Under the pieces are notes generated by a model. That model was given only the letters and a program-made list of their open reading frames with translations, did not search any database and was not told the origin of the DNA. A DNA stretch of 64,000 nucleotides, taken from positions 124,001-188,000 of the forward strand of contig JAIXQP010000041.1 in NCBI GenBank assembly GCA_027485675.1, read 5' to 3'. Both the position numbers and the translations under genes were made by a program. Shown here piece by piece: positions 8,329 to 17,169 of this stretch (positions are counted from its first letter, which is position 1; each line of letters opens with the position of its first letter). The stretch comes from Terriglobales bacterium (lineage in GTDB: Bacteria > Acidobacteriota > Terriglobia > Bryobacterales > Bryobacteraceae).

Positions 8329-10044
8329 ATGAACTGGAAATATCGACTGCTCTCATTCGCCACGGCCACCGTGGTCACCACAAGTTCTTTCGCGCAGCAA
8401 GCCGGCACCCCGCTGGGCAGTACGCCTGCGCCCGATCCGGTGTTCAACTACACCAAGAAGGACAAGGATCTGCTCGAGTCCCCAATTTTTGGGCAAAAGG
8501 CTTACTTCAAGCGGCACTTTGGCAACGAGAGTCCGAAGTTCGAACTGCGGTCCGCCGCCAAGTTCGAGGATTTCGCGGTCGATAACAAGCTCGAACTCTC
8601 CCTGCGCAGCTATCTGCAGTTGGTGTTGGCCAACAACGTGGATATCGACATCCAGCGCCTGGGAGTGGAGATTCAGCGGAACGCGATCACCCGGGCCTAC
8701 GCCCCGTTCGATCCGGTCCTGATCGGAAGCTTCAATAGCCAGCGGACGATTACGCCGACCACCAACCAGCTCGAAGGCGCGGCGACCCTGAACCAGCTCT
8801 CGCAGCCCACCAACCTCTCCTATCAGCAGACCCTGGCGAACGGTATCAATTTCAACACCGGTTTCACGGCCAGCAAGTTGTCAACGAACAACTCGTTTGC
8901 GTTCTTTAACCCCGCCTTGAACGCGCAGTTAGTAAGTGGCGTGAACATTCCGTTGTTGCGCAACCGCGGCACGGCCGTCAACAAACTCCCCATCACGATT
9001 GCGCGCAGCCGGCTGCGCATCGGCCAGGAGAACTTCCTCACGAGCCTGCTCCAGTTGATGACCAATGCCGAGCAGGCCTACTGGGACGTCATCGGCGCCC
9101 GCGAAAGCCTGCGCGTGCAGGAAAAGGCGCTCGAGCTGTCGAGCGAAGCGTTGAAACGTTCCCGCCGGGAACTGGAGTTGGGCGCCATCAGCCCCCTCGA
9201 CATCTATCAGCCCGAAGCCAACTACGCTTCGGCCGAGATCCAGGTGCTCCAGTCGCGCTACCGCTTGCAACAGGCTGAAGACGCGCTCCGGCGCCAGATG
9301 GGCGCCGATCTCGACTCCCGCTTCAAGCTGATGCCGATCAATTTGACGGAAGCGGTGACCCCGCCCACCGATGACGCGGAGTTCGACCGGGAGAAGATCG
9401 TCGAGCGGGCGGTGCGCCTGCGGCCGGAAATCCGCTCGGTCGACGAGTCGATTGTGGCGGACGACCTCTCGCTCAAGCTGCAGACCAATCTCCTGCGGCC
9501 GGATTTCTCGCTCCGCGGTAGCTACATTTCGACCGGCCGGGGTGGTACGCAGTTCCTCGGCGCCGGCTCCAATCGCGTGGTCGTTCCCGGCGGATTCGGC
9601 GACGCGTTGGATCAGATGTTCGGATTCGGCTTCCCCATTTACTCCTTTGGCCTGCAGATGCGGCTGCCGATTCGCGACCGGGCGGCGACCGCCAACTACG
9701 CGGATGCCGTACTCAACAAACGGCGCGACCTGTTGACCCGGCGCAGCACGGAGCAGAACGTCCGCCAGCAGGTGCTCAACGCCATCAGCCAGGTGGAGTC
9801 TTCGAAGGCGAGCGTCAAGCTGGCCGCCGTGGCCCGCGATTTCGCGCAGAAGCAGCTTGACGCCGAACAGAAGAAGTATGACCTGGGCACGTCGGTGATC
9901 TTCTTCGTGCTCGATGCGCAGACCCGTCTCGTCAACGCCGAAGCCGCGCTGGTGAATCAGACCGTGCAGTACCGGCGCAACCAGTTGAATCTGCTCCGGG
10001 TGACCGGCGAACTGCTGGACGAGCGGGGAATCAAAGTACAATAA
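8329..10044 (+). CDS. TolC-family outer-membrane channel protein
   Basis: Outer-membrane efflux protein of about 571 residues. A Sec signal peptide ends at the SFAQQA region (about residue 23). The rest shows the two-fold repeat of long amphipathic helices typical of the OEP family, for example QAYWDVIGARESLRVQEKALELS and a later QVLNAISQVESSK helix. The ATG at 8329 is chosen because it gives a proper signal peptide; upstream in-frame sequence lies inside the permease gene and looks non-coding. It follows the permease by 43 bases and completes the exporter as the outer-membrane exit duct. No convincing ribosome-binding site is visible directly ahead of it. Confidence 0.92.
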   Translation: MNWKYRLLSFATATVVTTSSFAQQAGTPLGSTPAPDPVFNYTKKDKDLLESPIFGQKAYFKRHFGNESPKFELRSAAKFEDFAVDNKLELSLRSYLQLVLANNVDIDIQRLGVEIQRNAITRAYAPFDPVLIGSFNSQRTITPTTNQLEGAATLNQLSQPTNLSYQQTLANGINFNTGFTASKLSTNNSFAFFNPALNAQLVSGVNIPLLRNRGTAVNKLPITIARSRLRIGQENFLTSLLQLMTNAEQAYWDVIGARESLRVQEKALELSSEALKRSRRELELGAISPLDIYQPEANYASAEIQVLQSRYRLQQAEDALRRQMGADLDSRFKLMPINLTEAVTPPTDDAEFDREKIVERAVRLRPEIRSVDESIVADDLSLKLQTNLLRPDFSLRGSYISTGRGGTQFLGAGSNRVVVPGGFGDALDQMFGFGFPIYSFGLQMRLPIRDRAATANYADAVLNKRRDLLTRRSTEQNVRQQVLNAISQVESSKASVKLAAVARDFAQKQLDAEQKKYDLGTSVIFFVLDAQTRLVNAEAALVNQTVQYRRNQLNLLRVTGELLDERGIKVQ

Positions 10045-10050
10045 GGCCAG

Positions 10051-12018
10051 ATGGGCCGAATTCGCGTTCTCCCGGACGCAGTAGCGAATCAGATTGCGGC
10101 AGGCGAGGTGGTGGAACGCCCCGCCTCCGTCGTCAAGGAGATGCTGGAGAACTCCTTGGACGCGGGCGCTTCGGCGATTCGCGTCGAAGCCGAAAGCGGC
10201 GGCCGCCGGCTGATCCGGATCACCGATGACGGCCACGGGATGCTGCGCGACGATGCGTTGCTGGCCTTTGAACGCCACGCTACCTCCAAATTGTCTGCGC
10301 TTAAGGACCTGCAGTCGATTGCGACTCTCGGCTTTCGCGGAGAGGCGTTGCCGTCCATCGCGAGTGTCTCGCGCCTGACGCTCGAAACCCGCTCACCGGA
10401 GGAGACCACCGGCACGCGCGTCGAAATCCACGGCGGCAAGATGATCAAGTGTGAGGAGGCCGCCCTGGCGGCCGGCACCATCCTCACAGTGCGCGATCTC
10501 TTCTTCAATGTTCCGCCCCGGAAGAAGTTCCTCCGGTCCGACCAGACCGAACTCGCGCACATTGCGTCGCTCGTCACCCACTATTCGCTGGCGCATCCGG
10601 ATAAGACCTTCGAGCTCTATCACGACTACCGCGAGTTGCTGCAGGTCACCCCGGTCGCCAGCTTACGGGAGCGCGTTTTTCAGGTGTTTGGCGCGCAGGT
10701 GCTCGATGACGTGATCGACCTCGGCGCCCGGGAGGTGGAACTGAAACTGCCGGCTCCGCATCCGCAGTCCGAAGCGGCCGCGCCGGAGGATCTGGTCCGC
10801 CCGTTTCTTCTCCGTGGCTTCGTTTCGCGCCCGCAGGTGCAGAAGTACAATCGCAGCTCCATCTATCTGTTCGTCAACGGCCGCCTGATTAAAGACCGCC
10901 TGCTGCTCCACGCCATCTCCGCCGCCTACTACAACCTGATGCCGCCCGGCGCGTATCCCTTTGCGTTGCTGTTTCTCGATTGCGACGCCGAAGAGGTCGA
11001 TGTCAACGTCCATCCCTCGAAGACCGAGGTCCGCTTCCGGCACAGCTCCTTCGTCCATGACTTTGTCCGGGACGCCATCCGGGGATCGCTGATCGAAAGC
11101 CGGCCGGCCTCGGCCCTGCCGCTTCCGGAGCCGCCGCGCGCGCAACCGGCCGCGGCGCTGCCCTATTCGGAGTTCACCCAAACGCTCGAGAACGCCCGGC
11201 TCGAACTGCCCGAGTGGCGCAGCGTGCTGCCGGAGCCGCCGGCCGGGGCGCTCGGCGTCAACGATGCCGACTTGCCCGTGTTTTCCGGCGGAAGAGTGAC
11301 GGCGACCGTCCCGCCGCCCGTCCCTTCCGCGCCCGCGCCGCTCCCGGTGGATGCCGCCCCCTCCCGGCTCAAGGTGCCCAATCATCACGGCGGCGCCCCC
11401 GCGGGGGTGCACCTCGATGGGATGCCGAGCCTGGACGTTCTCAAAGATCTCCGGCCAATCGGCCAACTGCACGAAAGCTTTATCATCGCGGCCGGGCGGG
11501 ACGGGCTCTGGATCGTCGACCAGCACGTTGCTCACGAACGGATTCTTTTTGAGCAGGTGCTGAAGCAACGGGCGGCGGGGCGGCTTGAAAAGCAACAATT
11601 GCTGATCCCCATGGTCGTCGAACTGACGGCCAGCCAGCAGATTGAGTACGCGCGCATCGCCGACGAACTGGCCGCCAACGGCTTTGAAAGCGAGCCGTTC
11701 GGCAACCGGACCATTGCGATCAAAACCGCGCCCGTCGACGTGAAGCCGTCGCAGATCGAGTCGATTCTGTTTGAGATTTTGGAAGTGGCCGAGCGCGAGT
11801 TGCGCGGGGCGAGCCTCGATGAGTTGCGGCGCAACATCGCGGCCTCAATCGCCTGCCAGGCAGCGATCAAGATCAACATGCGGCTCGATCAAACCCGCAT
11901 GGACTGGCTGCTGGCGCGGCTCGCCGAGTGCGAGTATCCCACCAACTGCCCGCATGGCCGACCGATTGCCCTGCGCTATTCGACGCGCGAGATCCTGAAG
12001 GGCTTTCACCGCATCTAG
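10051..12018 (+). CDS. mutL: DNA mismatch repair protein MutL
   Basis: Mismatch-repair ATPase of 655 residues. The N-terminal GHKL ATPase motifs are present: EMLENSLDAGA, DDGHGM and GFRGEALPSIASV. A transducer domain, a Pro-rich linker (about residues 350-450) and the MutL C-terminal dimerisation domain follow. The C-terminal domain carries DQHVAHERILFE, matching the latent-endonuclease pattern DQHA-x2-E-x4-E with Ala replaced by Val. It also carries CPHGRP, so this is probably the nicking form found in bacteria without MutH. It starts 6 bases after the TolC-like gene and ends overlapping the convergent caspase gene by 4 bases. Confidence 0.97.
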   Translation: MGRIRVLPDAVANQIAAGEVVERPASVVKEMLENSLDAGASAIRVEAESGGRRLIRITDDGHGMLRDDALLAFERHATSKLSALKDLQSIATLGFRGEALPSIASVSRLTLETRSPEETTGTRVEIHGGKMIKCEEAALAAGTILTVRDLFFNVPPRKKFLRSDQTELAHIASLVTHYSLAHPDKTFELYHDYRELLQVTPVASLRERVFQVFGAQVLDDVIDLGAREVELKLPAPHPQSEAAAPEDLVRPFLLRGFVSRPQVQKYNRSSIYLFVNGRLIKDRLLLHAISAAYYNLMPPGAYPFALLFLDCDAEEVDVNVHPSKTEVRFRHSSFVHDFVRDAIRGSLIESRPASALPLPEPPRAQPAAALPYSEFTQTLENARLELPEWRSVLPEPPAGALGVNDADLPVFSGGRVTATVPPPVPSAPAPLPVDAAPSRLKVPNHHGGAPAGVHLDGMPSLDVLKDLRPIGQLHESFIIAAGRDGLWIVDQHVAHERILFEQVLKQRAAGRLEKQQLLIPMVVELTASQQIEYARIADELAANGFESEPFGNRTIAIKTAPVDVKPSQIESILFEILEVAERELRGASLDELRRNIAASIACQAAIKINMRLDQTRMDWLLARLAECEYPTNCPHGRPIALRYSTREILKGFHRI

Positions 12019-14093
12019 CGGAGAGCTGCTTCGATCGCCTGCACGTTCTTCTTGGCGTAGTCGCTCTCGGTCAGGTCAGGATTCAGATCGAGCATCCGGC
12101 GGAAGTGCTTCAGCGCGGCGGCGTAGAGTTCCACGCTCTGCTTCTTCTGGGCGCTGCGGGCGTAGCTCAAGGCCAGCACGTAGTGCGAGTAGGGGTCCTG
12201 CGGGTCGTAGCGCAGCGCGCGCTGGCAGTAGCCGATGGCGGCTTCGAAGTTCTCGCGCTTCCGCTCGCAGTCGCACAGGCCGAAGTACGCCATACTGCGC
12301 AGGTCGGCCCAGACGTCCCGCTGCGCCGCCCGCTTCTTCTTGCCGATTCCGGCCAGGTAGCCCAGGACATAGTAGTTGAGCTTGCCGGCCAGCTTCGCGT
12401 CGAAGTCGCTGAGGGCGAGATACTGCTGGTAGGAACCGACCGAGGGAGCGTACTGTCCGCTCATCCGCTGGCTTTCCGCGAGCCAGAAATAGGCGTCGGC
12501 GTTCTGCGGCGCCAGGCTGATCGCTTGCCGCGCCGACTCGATGGACTGGGGATAAAGCTCCTTGATCCGCTGCGCCTGCGCGAGGAGATACCAGGCCGTG
12601 GCCTGTTTCTTATCGCGCTGGACCACTTGATTTAACTGCCGGATCGCTTCGTCGTAGCTGCCGTTATCGAGCAAAAGCCCGCCGAATGTCGCGCGGGCTT
12701 CCAAATAGTCCGGATCGATTTCGAGCGCCTTGCGAAACGATTTCTCCGCTTCTTCGACCTCAAATAAATCCCGCTGCACGCGGCCCAAATACAGCCAGGC
12801 CTGCGAAAACTGCGGATCGGCCGCCACGGCGGCCTGCAGCTCCGCGGCCGCCTTTTTGTAGTTCTCCGGCGTTCCCTTGTTGTAGAAGTCGAGGCCTTTT
12901 TCGAGGGAATCGAGCGCCGCCTTCGGCCGCCGCCGCGGAATACTGATCTTAATAGTGACCGTGGATTCCTGCCCCGGATAAACCGTTTCTTCACGCGGAC
13001 CATCGGGTTCGTAGCCCATCCGGACGCCTTTAACCGTGTGCGCGCCGGGCGACAGACCGGGCAGCCGGAGCGGCGTGCCCTTGCTCACCGTCCCAACGGA
13101 CTTGCCGTCCACAAAGACTTCTACGTTGTCCATGTTGGCTTCGAGCACCCAGGTGCCGAACTTGGGCGCGGGCGCTTCACCGGGCGAGGTACCGGTGGGA
13201 TTAAACGCCAGCAGCATCTGGGCATCGAAGTTGCCCTTGTCGGAGGTCGGGTTCTGCTGGCCCTTGGTGGCTTCGCGGACATTGGTGCGCACGTACTCGG
13301 CCAGTTCATCCGCGGTGACGATGCCGTCCTTCGAAGCATCGGCGTAGCCTTCCATGCCGCGGACCACGTAGTAGGTGAAAATGCCATGGCCGCCGCCCCA
13401 GTCTTTCGATTCGAAGGAGCGCTCGCGGGCGCGGCTGGCGGTCATCGAGAACATGGAACGGTTGAGATCGAGCAGGGAACGGTTGACGACTTCGCCCTGC
13501 TCCGGGGAGATGGCCCCGCTATGGCAGGAGTCCGTCAGCAGCACTTTCCACTTGGCCTGCACCTGGCTGCCGATCACGAGTCCGAGCTGGTCCATGCCAT
13601 AGCCGGTGCCGGCAATATTCTTGGGGTCCAGATCATAGGGCGCCAAAAACGCCCGGCCCGAAGTGGGGTCAACGAAGCCGTGTCCGGCGAAGTAGACCAG
13701 CACGCGGTCTTCCGGCTTGGCCACGCTCGGTAGCCAGCCATCGATCTCTTTGCGGAGGTTGGCGAGCGTGGCGCGGGCGCCGGTCAGCTTCCGCACGTTC
13801 TCCGCGCGGAAGTTGCCGCCTTCGGGGCTGATCAGCACGGAGTAGATGGCTTCGGCGTCCCGTTCGGCGAACTCGAGCTTGGCGCTCGCGGGCAGGTTCT
13901 GGTAGTCCCCAATGCCGACGACGAGCGCGTAGCTGCGAGGAATGGCGACCCCGGCCGCGGCGGGGGTGATGGGTTCCGGGTCTTTTTCGTACTTGAGATC
14001 GCGCGCTTTCTTCTGCGCCGGAGGCGTCGGCGCGGCCGGAGTCTGTCCCCAGGCTAGGGCGGCAATCGTAAGGAGGATCGAAAGGGGTTTCAT
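12015..14093 (-). CDS. Secreted caspase-family (C14) peptidase with PEGA and TPR domains
   Basis: Protein of 692 residues with a signal peptide (about 1-16). The p20-like caspase domain covers about 50-290, with its catalytic pair in FAGHG (His138) and DSCHSG (Cys190), both intact. A PEGA-type beta domain follows (about 310-372: VEVFVDGKSVGTVSKGTP), then at least six tetratricopeptide repeats to the C-terminus. Caspase-like peptidases cut after Lys, Arg or Asp. The TPRs and export signal suggest a periplasmic or surface role with protein partners. AGGAA about 6 bases before the ATG supports the start. It is the last gene of a three-gene minus-strand operon, 12 bases after a DUF4384 protein. 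Confidence 0.93.
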   Translation of the reverse strand: MKPLSILLTIAALAWGQTPAAPTPPAQKKARDLKYEKDPEPITPAAAGVAIPRSYALVVGIGDYQNLPASAKLEFAERDAEAIYSVLISPEGGNFRAENVRKLTGARATLANLRKEIDGWLPSVAKPEDRVLVYFAGHGFVDPTSGRAFLAPYDLDPKNIAGTGYGMDQLGLVIGSQVQAKWKVLLTDSCHSGAISPEQGEVVNRSLLDLNRSMFSMTASRARERSFESKDWGGGHGIFTYYVVRGMEGYADASKDGIVTADELAEYVRTNVREATKGQQNPTSDKGNFDAQMLLAFNPTGTSPGEAPAPKFGTWVLEANMDNVEVFVDGKSVGTVSKGTPLRLPGLSPGAHTVKGVRMGYEPDGPREETVYPGQESTVTIKISIPRRRPKAALDSLEKGLDFYNKGTPENYKKAAAELQAAVAADPQFSQAWLYLGRVQRDLFEVEEAEKSFRKALEIDPDYLEARATFGGLLLDNGSYDEAIRQLNQVVQRDKKQATAWYLLAQAQRIKELYPQSIESARQAISLAPQNADAYFWLAESQRMSGQYAPSVGSYQQYLALSDFDAKLAGKLNYYVLGYLAGIGKKKRAAQRDVWADLRSMAYFGLCDCERKRENFEAAIGYCQRALRYDPQDPYSHYVLALSYARSAQKKQSVELYAAALKHFRRMLDLNPDLTESDYAKKNVQAIEAALR

Positions 14094-14105
14094 GGCGATT
14101 CCTGG

Positions 14106-14744
14106 TTAACGATGCGCGAGGCGGAACTGATAGGTGAACAGCCCGGGCTTCTCCGCATTGGCCACTGGGGGCGCGGCGACCACGGCGGCCTGATCCTTGC
14201 GCAAGAACAGCAGTTCGCGGGAGCGGAAGCCGGGCACCTCGTTCTTCTTCAGTCCAGCGCTCGTGTCAACACATTCGCCGCGAGCTTTCCAGATACCATC
14301 GTCGCAGCGGGGCCGCAGATTCGCCGGAGCCTTGCCGGGCGCCGGTGGCGGCGGCAGCGGCTTGTATCGCGGAGCCTCACCTCCCAGCTTCACCGGCGAA
14401 ACGATCCAGTAAACCGTATCGTAGCCGGCCGGGCCGGTGAGCTTGAAAGCGCCCTGATCGCCGGGGATGTAGTATTCGCGGTTCGCTTCCACCCGGTTGT
14501 CCATGCCGGCGTCGGCCGAAGGAAACAGCGTGGCGGTCTCGCCGGAAGTGCCCTCATTCACCACGTAGAGATAGCCTGCCGTGTTGGACTTAAAGCGGAA
14601 CCGGACCTGGTCGCCCGTGGCGAAGACATGCCCGGGGTCGGACACCTTCCAGGCGCCGGCATCGCGACGTTCGAGCGAGATCTCCACGCGCTGCTGGGCC
14701 GCGAGAGAGGAGGCAAAGAAGAGGGCAAGCGCCAGGCGTTTCAT
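14106..14744 (-). CDS. Exported DUF4384 domain protein
   Basis: Protein of 212 residues with a signal peptide (MKRLALALFFASSLAAQQ). A single DUF4384-type domain covers about 25-120, recognisable by GDQVRFRFKSNTAGYLYVV, the TLFPS motif and EYYIPGD. The C-terminal third carries an isolated Cys pair (RPRCDDG and GECVD) and has no domain I recognise. DUF4384 domains are often found beside or fused to caspase-like peptidases; here the caspase gene lies 12 bases downstream and a second DUF4384 gene 10 bases upstream. Likely a periplasmic sensor, substrate or chaperone of the caspase (inference). Confidence 0.85.
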   Translation of the reverse strand: MKRLALALFFASSLAAQQRVEISLERRDAGAWKVSDPGHVFATGDQVRFRFKSNTAGYLYVVNEGTSGETATLFPSADAGMDNRVEANREYYIPGDQGAFKLTGPAGYDTVYWIVSPVKLGGEAPRYKPLPPPPAPGKAPANLRPRCDDGIWKARGECVDTSAGLKKNEVPGFRSRELLFLRKDQAAVVAAPPVANAEKPGLFTYQFRLAHR

Positions 14745-14754
14745 GCGGGAGTCC

Positions 14755-15615
14755 TTAGCGGTGTTTCAGGCTGAGGTCCACGATCAGCTTCGCGTCGGGG
14801 GCCGGGTTCTTGTTGACGATGTAGGCGGCCGTCTCCTTGCGTTCGGGCGTCAGCGGTTTGGAGTCATCGACCTTCTCAAAGACCAGATCGCGCGCGACCA
14901 GGGTGCTGCGCACGCGGCCGACCAACTGATCATCGATGGGGCGGACCATCTGCGCCAGTTGCAGCTGCTTCGTCGGTTTGGGTTCCTGGGGAGTTGGTTG
15001 TGCGGGTGAATTGATCTTGTAGATCAGGTCTTCCAGATTCGCTTCCGGCTTCCGCGCCAGGACGATGAAAAGCTTTTCTTCGCCGGCTTGATCGTCGAAG
15101 TAGAAACGGCCGGTGCCCGGCACCATGTAGGGGCGAAAGGGCGCGATGAAGTTGTTGCCGTTCTCGACCTCCGAAGACGGGAACAGGACGCTCCAGTTGC
15201 CGCTCGAACCCCGGGCGACGACATAAAGATAGGCGCCTTCGTTGGACTCCACTTGAATTTTCAGCCGATCGCCAGAGCGGAAAATGCTATCGGTATCCAC
15301 TTCGCGATAGGCGGCGTTCTCGCGGCTGAGCAGGATGCTGTAACGGAGGCCAAGGGGCGTCGGCGTAGCGGCGGAAGCCAACACCACGGGGGCCTCGGCG
15401 GCGGCGGCCGGCGTGGCGGGTGCGGCCGGGCCCTTGGGCTGATTCCGGACCGGCGGGGCCGGTTTCGCCTGCGACACAGATTTAGTGACTGGTTTTGTGT
15501 CTGCTTTTCGAGTTACCTTAACGGGCGACCCTGGTGCTGAGAAAAAAAGCTCCCGCGGAGTCAGGTCCTGGGCGGTTAAGACCCCTGCTAGAGCGAAAAA
15601 ATTTAGGATACGCAT
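14755..15615 (-). CDS. Exported DUF4384 domain protein
   Basis: First gene of the caspase operon, 286 residues, with a signal peptide (MRILNFFALAGVLTAQ). A Pro/Ala/Lys-rich linker runs to about residue 85. The DUF4384 domain covers about 90-205, with GDRLKIQVESNEGAYLYVV, the VLFPSS motif and a PYMVPGTG turn. A C-terminal region with TLVARDLVFEKVD follows. It is a paralogue of the next gene, sharing the same domain core but with different tails. Its ATG overlaps the start of the divergent Ig-like gene within a CATG, so each promoter must lie inside the other coding region or the starts are further in. Confidence 0.85.
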   Translation of the reverse strand: MRILNFFALAGVLTAQDLTPRELFFSAPGSPVKVTRKADTKPVTKSVSQAKPAPPVRNQPKGPAAPATPAAAAEAPVVLASAATPTPLGLRYSILLSRENAAYREVDTDSIFRSGDRLKIQVESNEGAYLYVVARGSSGNWSVLFPSSEVENGNNFIAPFRPYMVPGTGRFYFDDQAGEEKLFIVLARKPEANLEDLIYKINSPAQPTPQEPKPTKQLQLAQMVRPIDDQLVGRVRSTLVARDLVFEKVDDSKPLTPERKETAAYIVNKNPAPDAKLIVDLSLKHR

Positions 15616-16300
15616 GGATTTTAAACCTTATTTCACGAACAAGTTTCAATGTTCCCGTTCGTGCCGTCCGATTCATAAGACGGGCAAAAGAGCTGCGGAG
15701 TTGCTTGGCAGGCAGATTATCGCCCTCGCGCTGCTGTTAACCATAATCGCGCAATCGAACGGACTGGCCCATCAACAAGCCGGGGAAGCCATTAAGAAAC
15801 TGAATATCGTGATTGTAGAAGGTGAAGGCGCCGTAAACAATGCCCGGCAACGCGTAGCCCGCGATCCGATTGTGCAGGTAGAGGATGAAAATCGAAAGCC
15901 GGTGGCGGGAGCCGCGGTGGTGTTTCTGTTGCCCAATCAGGGAGCGGGAGCAACCTTCGCCAACGGGGCGCGGTCGCTGACTGTGCTGACGGATAGTAAC
16001 GGGCAAGCCGCGGCGCGGGGATTGCAGGCCAACCGGCTCACCGGAGAGTATCAGATGCGGGTCACCGCCTCGTCTAACGGGCAGACGGCGAGCATCTCCA
16101 TTGGGATGAGCAATATCGCCGCCGCCGCCGGGGCCGGCGCGGCTGGGCTGGGAGCTCTGAAGTGGCTCCTCATCGTCGGCGCTGTTGGCGGCGCGGCGGC
16201 AGCCACCGGAGTGGTGCTCAGCAATGGTGGAAACACACCCGCAGGCCCGCGGCCGACGGTCATCGCGCCGGGCACGCCGAGCGTAGGAGCTCCGCAATGA
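15614..16300 (+). CDS. Ig-like (Big_1-like) membrane protein of unknown function
   Basis: About 228 residues. A charged N-terminus is followed by a hydrophobic export or anchor helix (about 34-50, IIALALLLTIIAQ). Next comes an Ig-like beta domain resembling bacterial Ig group 1 (PIVQVEDENRKPVAGAAVVF and LTDSNGQA), then a C-terminal hydrophobic Gly/Ala-rich helix (about 175-207) and a Pro-rich tail. AGGA five bases before the ATG at 15614 supports this start, which overlaps the divergent start on the other strand. Its stop overlaps the next gene as ATGA, so the two are translationally coupled. Function unknown; a surface or envelope role is likely. Confidence 0.8.
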   Translation: MDFKPYFTNKFQCSRSCRPIHKTGKRAAELLGRQIIALALLLTIIAQSNGLAHQQAGEAIKKLNIVIVEGEGAVNNARQRVARDPIVQVEDENRKPVAGAAVVFLLPNQGAGATFANGARSLTVLTDSNGQAAARGLQANRLTGEYQMRVTASSNGQTASISIGMSNIAAAAGAGAAGLGALKWLLIVGAVGGAAAATGVVLSNGGNTPAGPRPTVIAPGTPSVGAPQ

Positions 16301-17169
16301 AACGGAGAAGTTTCTTTCTGGGGATGGTCGCGGCGCCCTTAGCCGCGCAGGAAAGCGGATTGGGCGGGCCGGTGCTTGGCTACCTGCTCGATGGCGAGGG
16401 CCATGTGCGGCCTTTGATCGGCCCGGCCGGCAGCGCCTACCTGGCGCCTGCACTCGCCGGGGAGACCGTGCTGCGCCAGTGGGCCGGCAACTACGGGCTC
16501 GATCCCGACGGCCAACTATATTTCGGGGTGGACGCGCGGCAGTTGCAGCGGGTGGAGACCGAGCCGGGATGGCAGAATTTGATCGGCTCGGCTTCGCCGG
16601 ATGTCGCGCTGGTGCAGCGGGGAGCGCGGGTGGCGATTGCGCGGGCCGGCGCGGCCGGCGCGGCTGTAGAGGTGGGGATGGCGGTGGAGCAGTTGGCGGT
16701 TGGCGGGCGGGGCGAAGCCATCGCCGGTGCGGACAGCGAGCGATTCGCGCTGTGGCGCGCCGATGGCGCCATGGTGTTTCAACGGCCTCTCGCCGGTGTC
16801 CGAGCGTTGCAGGTTTTGCCCGGCGGGGCGGGAGTTTGCGGGTTGGCGGAAGGTTTCTTCCTGGCGAGTGAAGATGGCCACTTCGACATGTTCGATAGCG
16901 TTCGGGGCTCCGCCGTGGCCCTGACGGGCGACGGGTCGACCGTCATAGTTCTGGATCGAGAGGGAATGAAAGTACACGTCTATGCAGTCGCCTCGAAAGA
17001 GTGGCGGGAAGAGAAGATTCCCGTAGCCGGACAAACGCTGACTCCCCTTCGCGACGGGCGCAGCGTTCTAGTATCCGGCGGCGCGGGGGCGCCCTCCTGG
17101 ACGCTCACCGTGCGGGCGGGCGAGCCCGTTTGGGCGCAGATTCCTCTGCTGCGCGGAGGCCGGCTGTAA
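16297..17169 (+). CDS. Tat-type exported beta-propeller-like protein of unknown function
   Basis: About 290 residues. The N-terminus KRRSFFLG followed by MVAAPLAAQE looks like a twin-arginine signal peptide. The rest is made of repeated short strands (GPVLGYLLDGEGHV, LALTGDGSTVIVLDREG, PLRDGRSVLVSGG), the pattern of a WD40/quinoprotein-like propeller, but I cannot assign a family. The ATG overlaps the stop of the Ig-like gene (ATGA), and the TAA overlaps the ATG of the giant repeat gene (TAATG). The three genes therefore form one tightly coupled operon. Confidence 0.78.
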   Translation: MKRRSFFLGMVAAPLAAQESGLGGPVLGYLLDGEGHVRPLIGPAGSAYLAPALAGETVLRQWAGNYGLDPDGQLYFGVDARQLQRVETEPGWQNLIGSASPDVALVQRGARVAIARAGAAGAAVEVGMAVEQLAVGGRGEAIAGADSERFALWRADGAMVFQRPLAGVRALQVLPGGAGVCGLAEGFFLASEDGHFDMFDSVRGSAVALTGDGSTVIVLDREGMKVHVYAVASKEWREEKIPVAGQTLTPLRDGRSVLVSGGAGAPSWTLTVRAGEPVWAQIPLLRGGRL

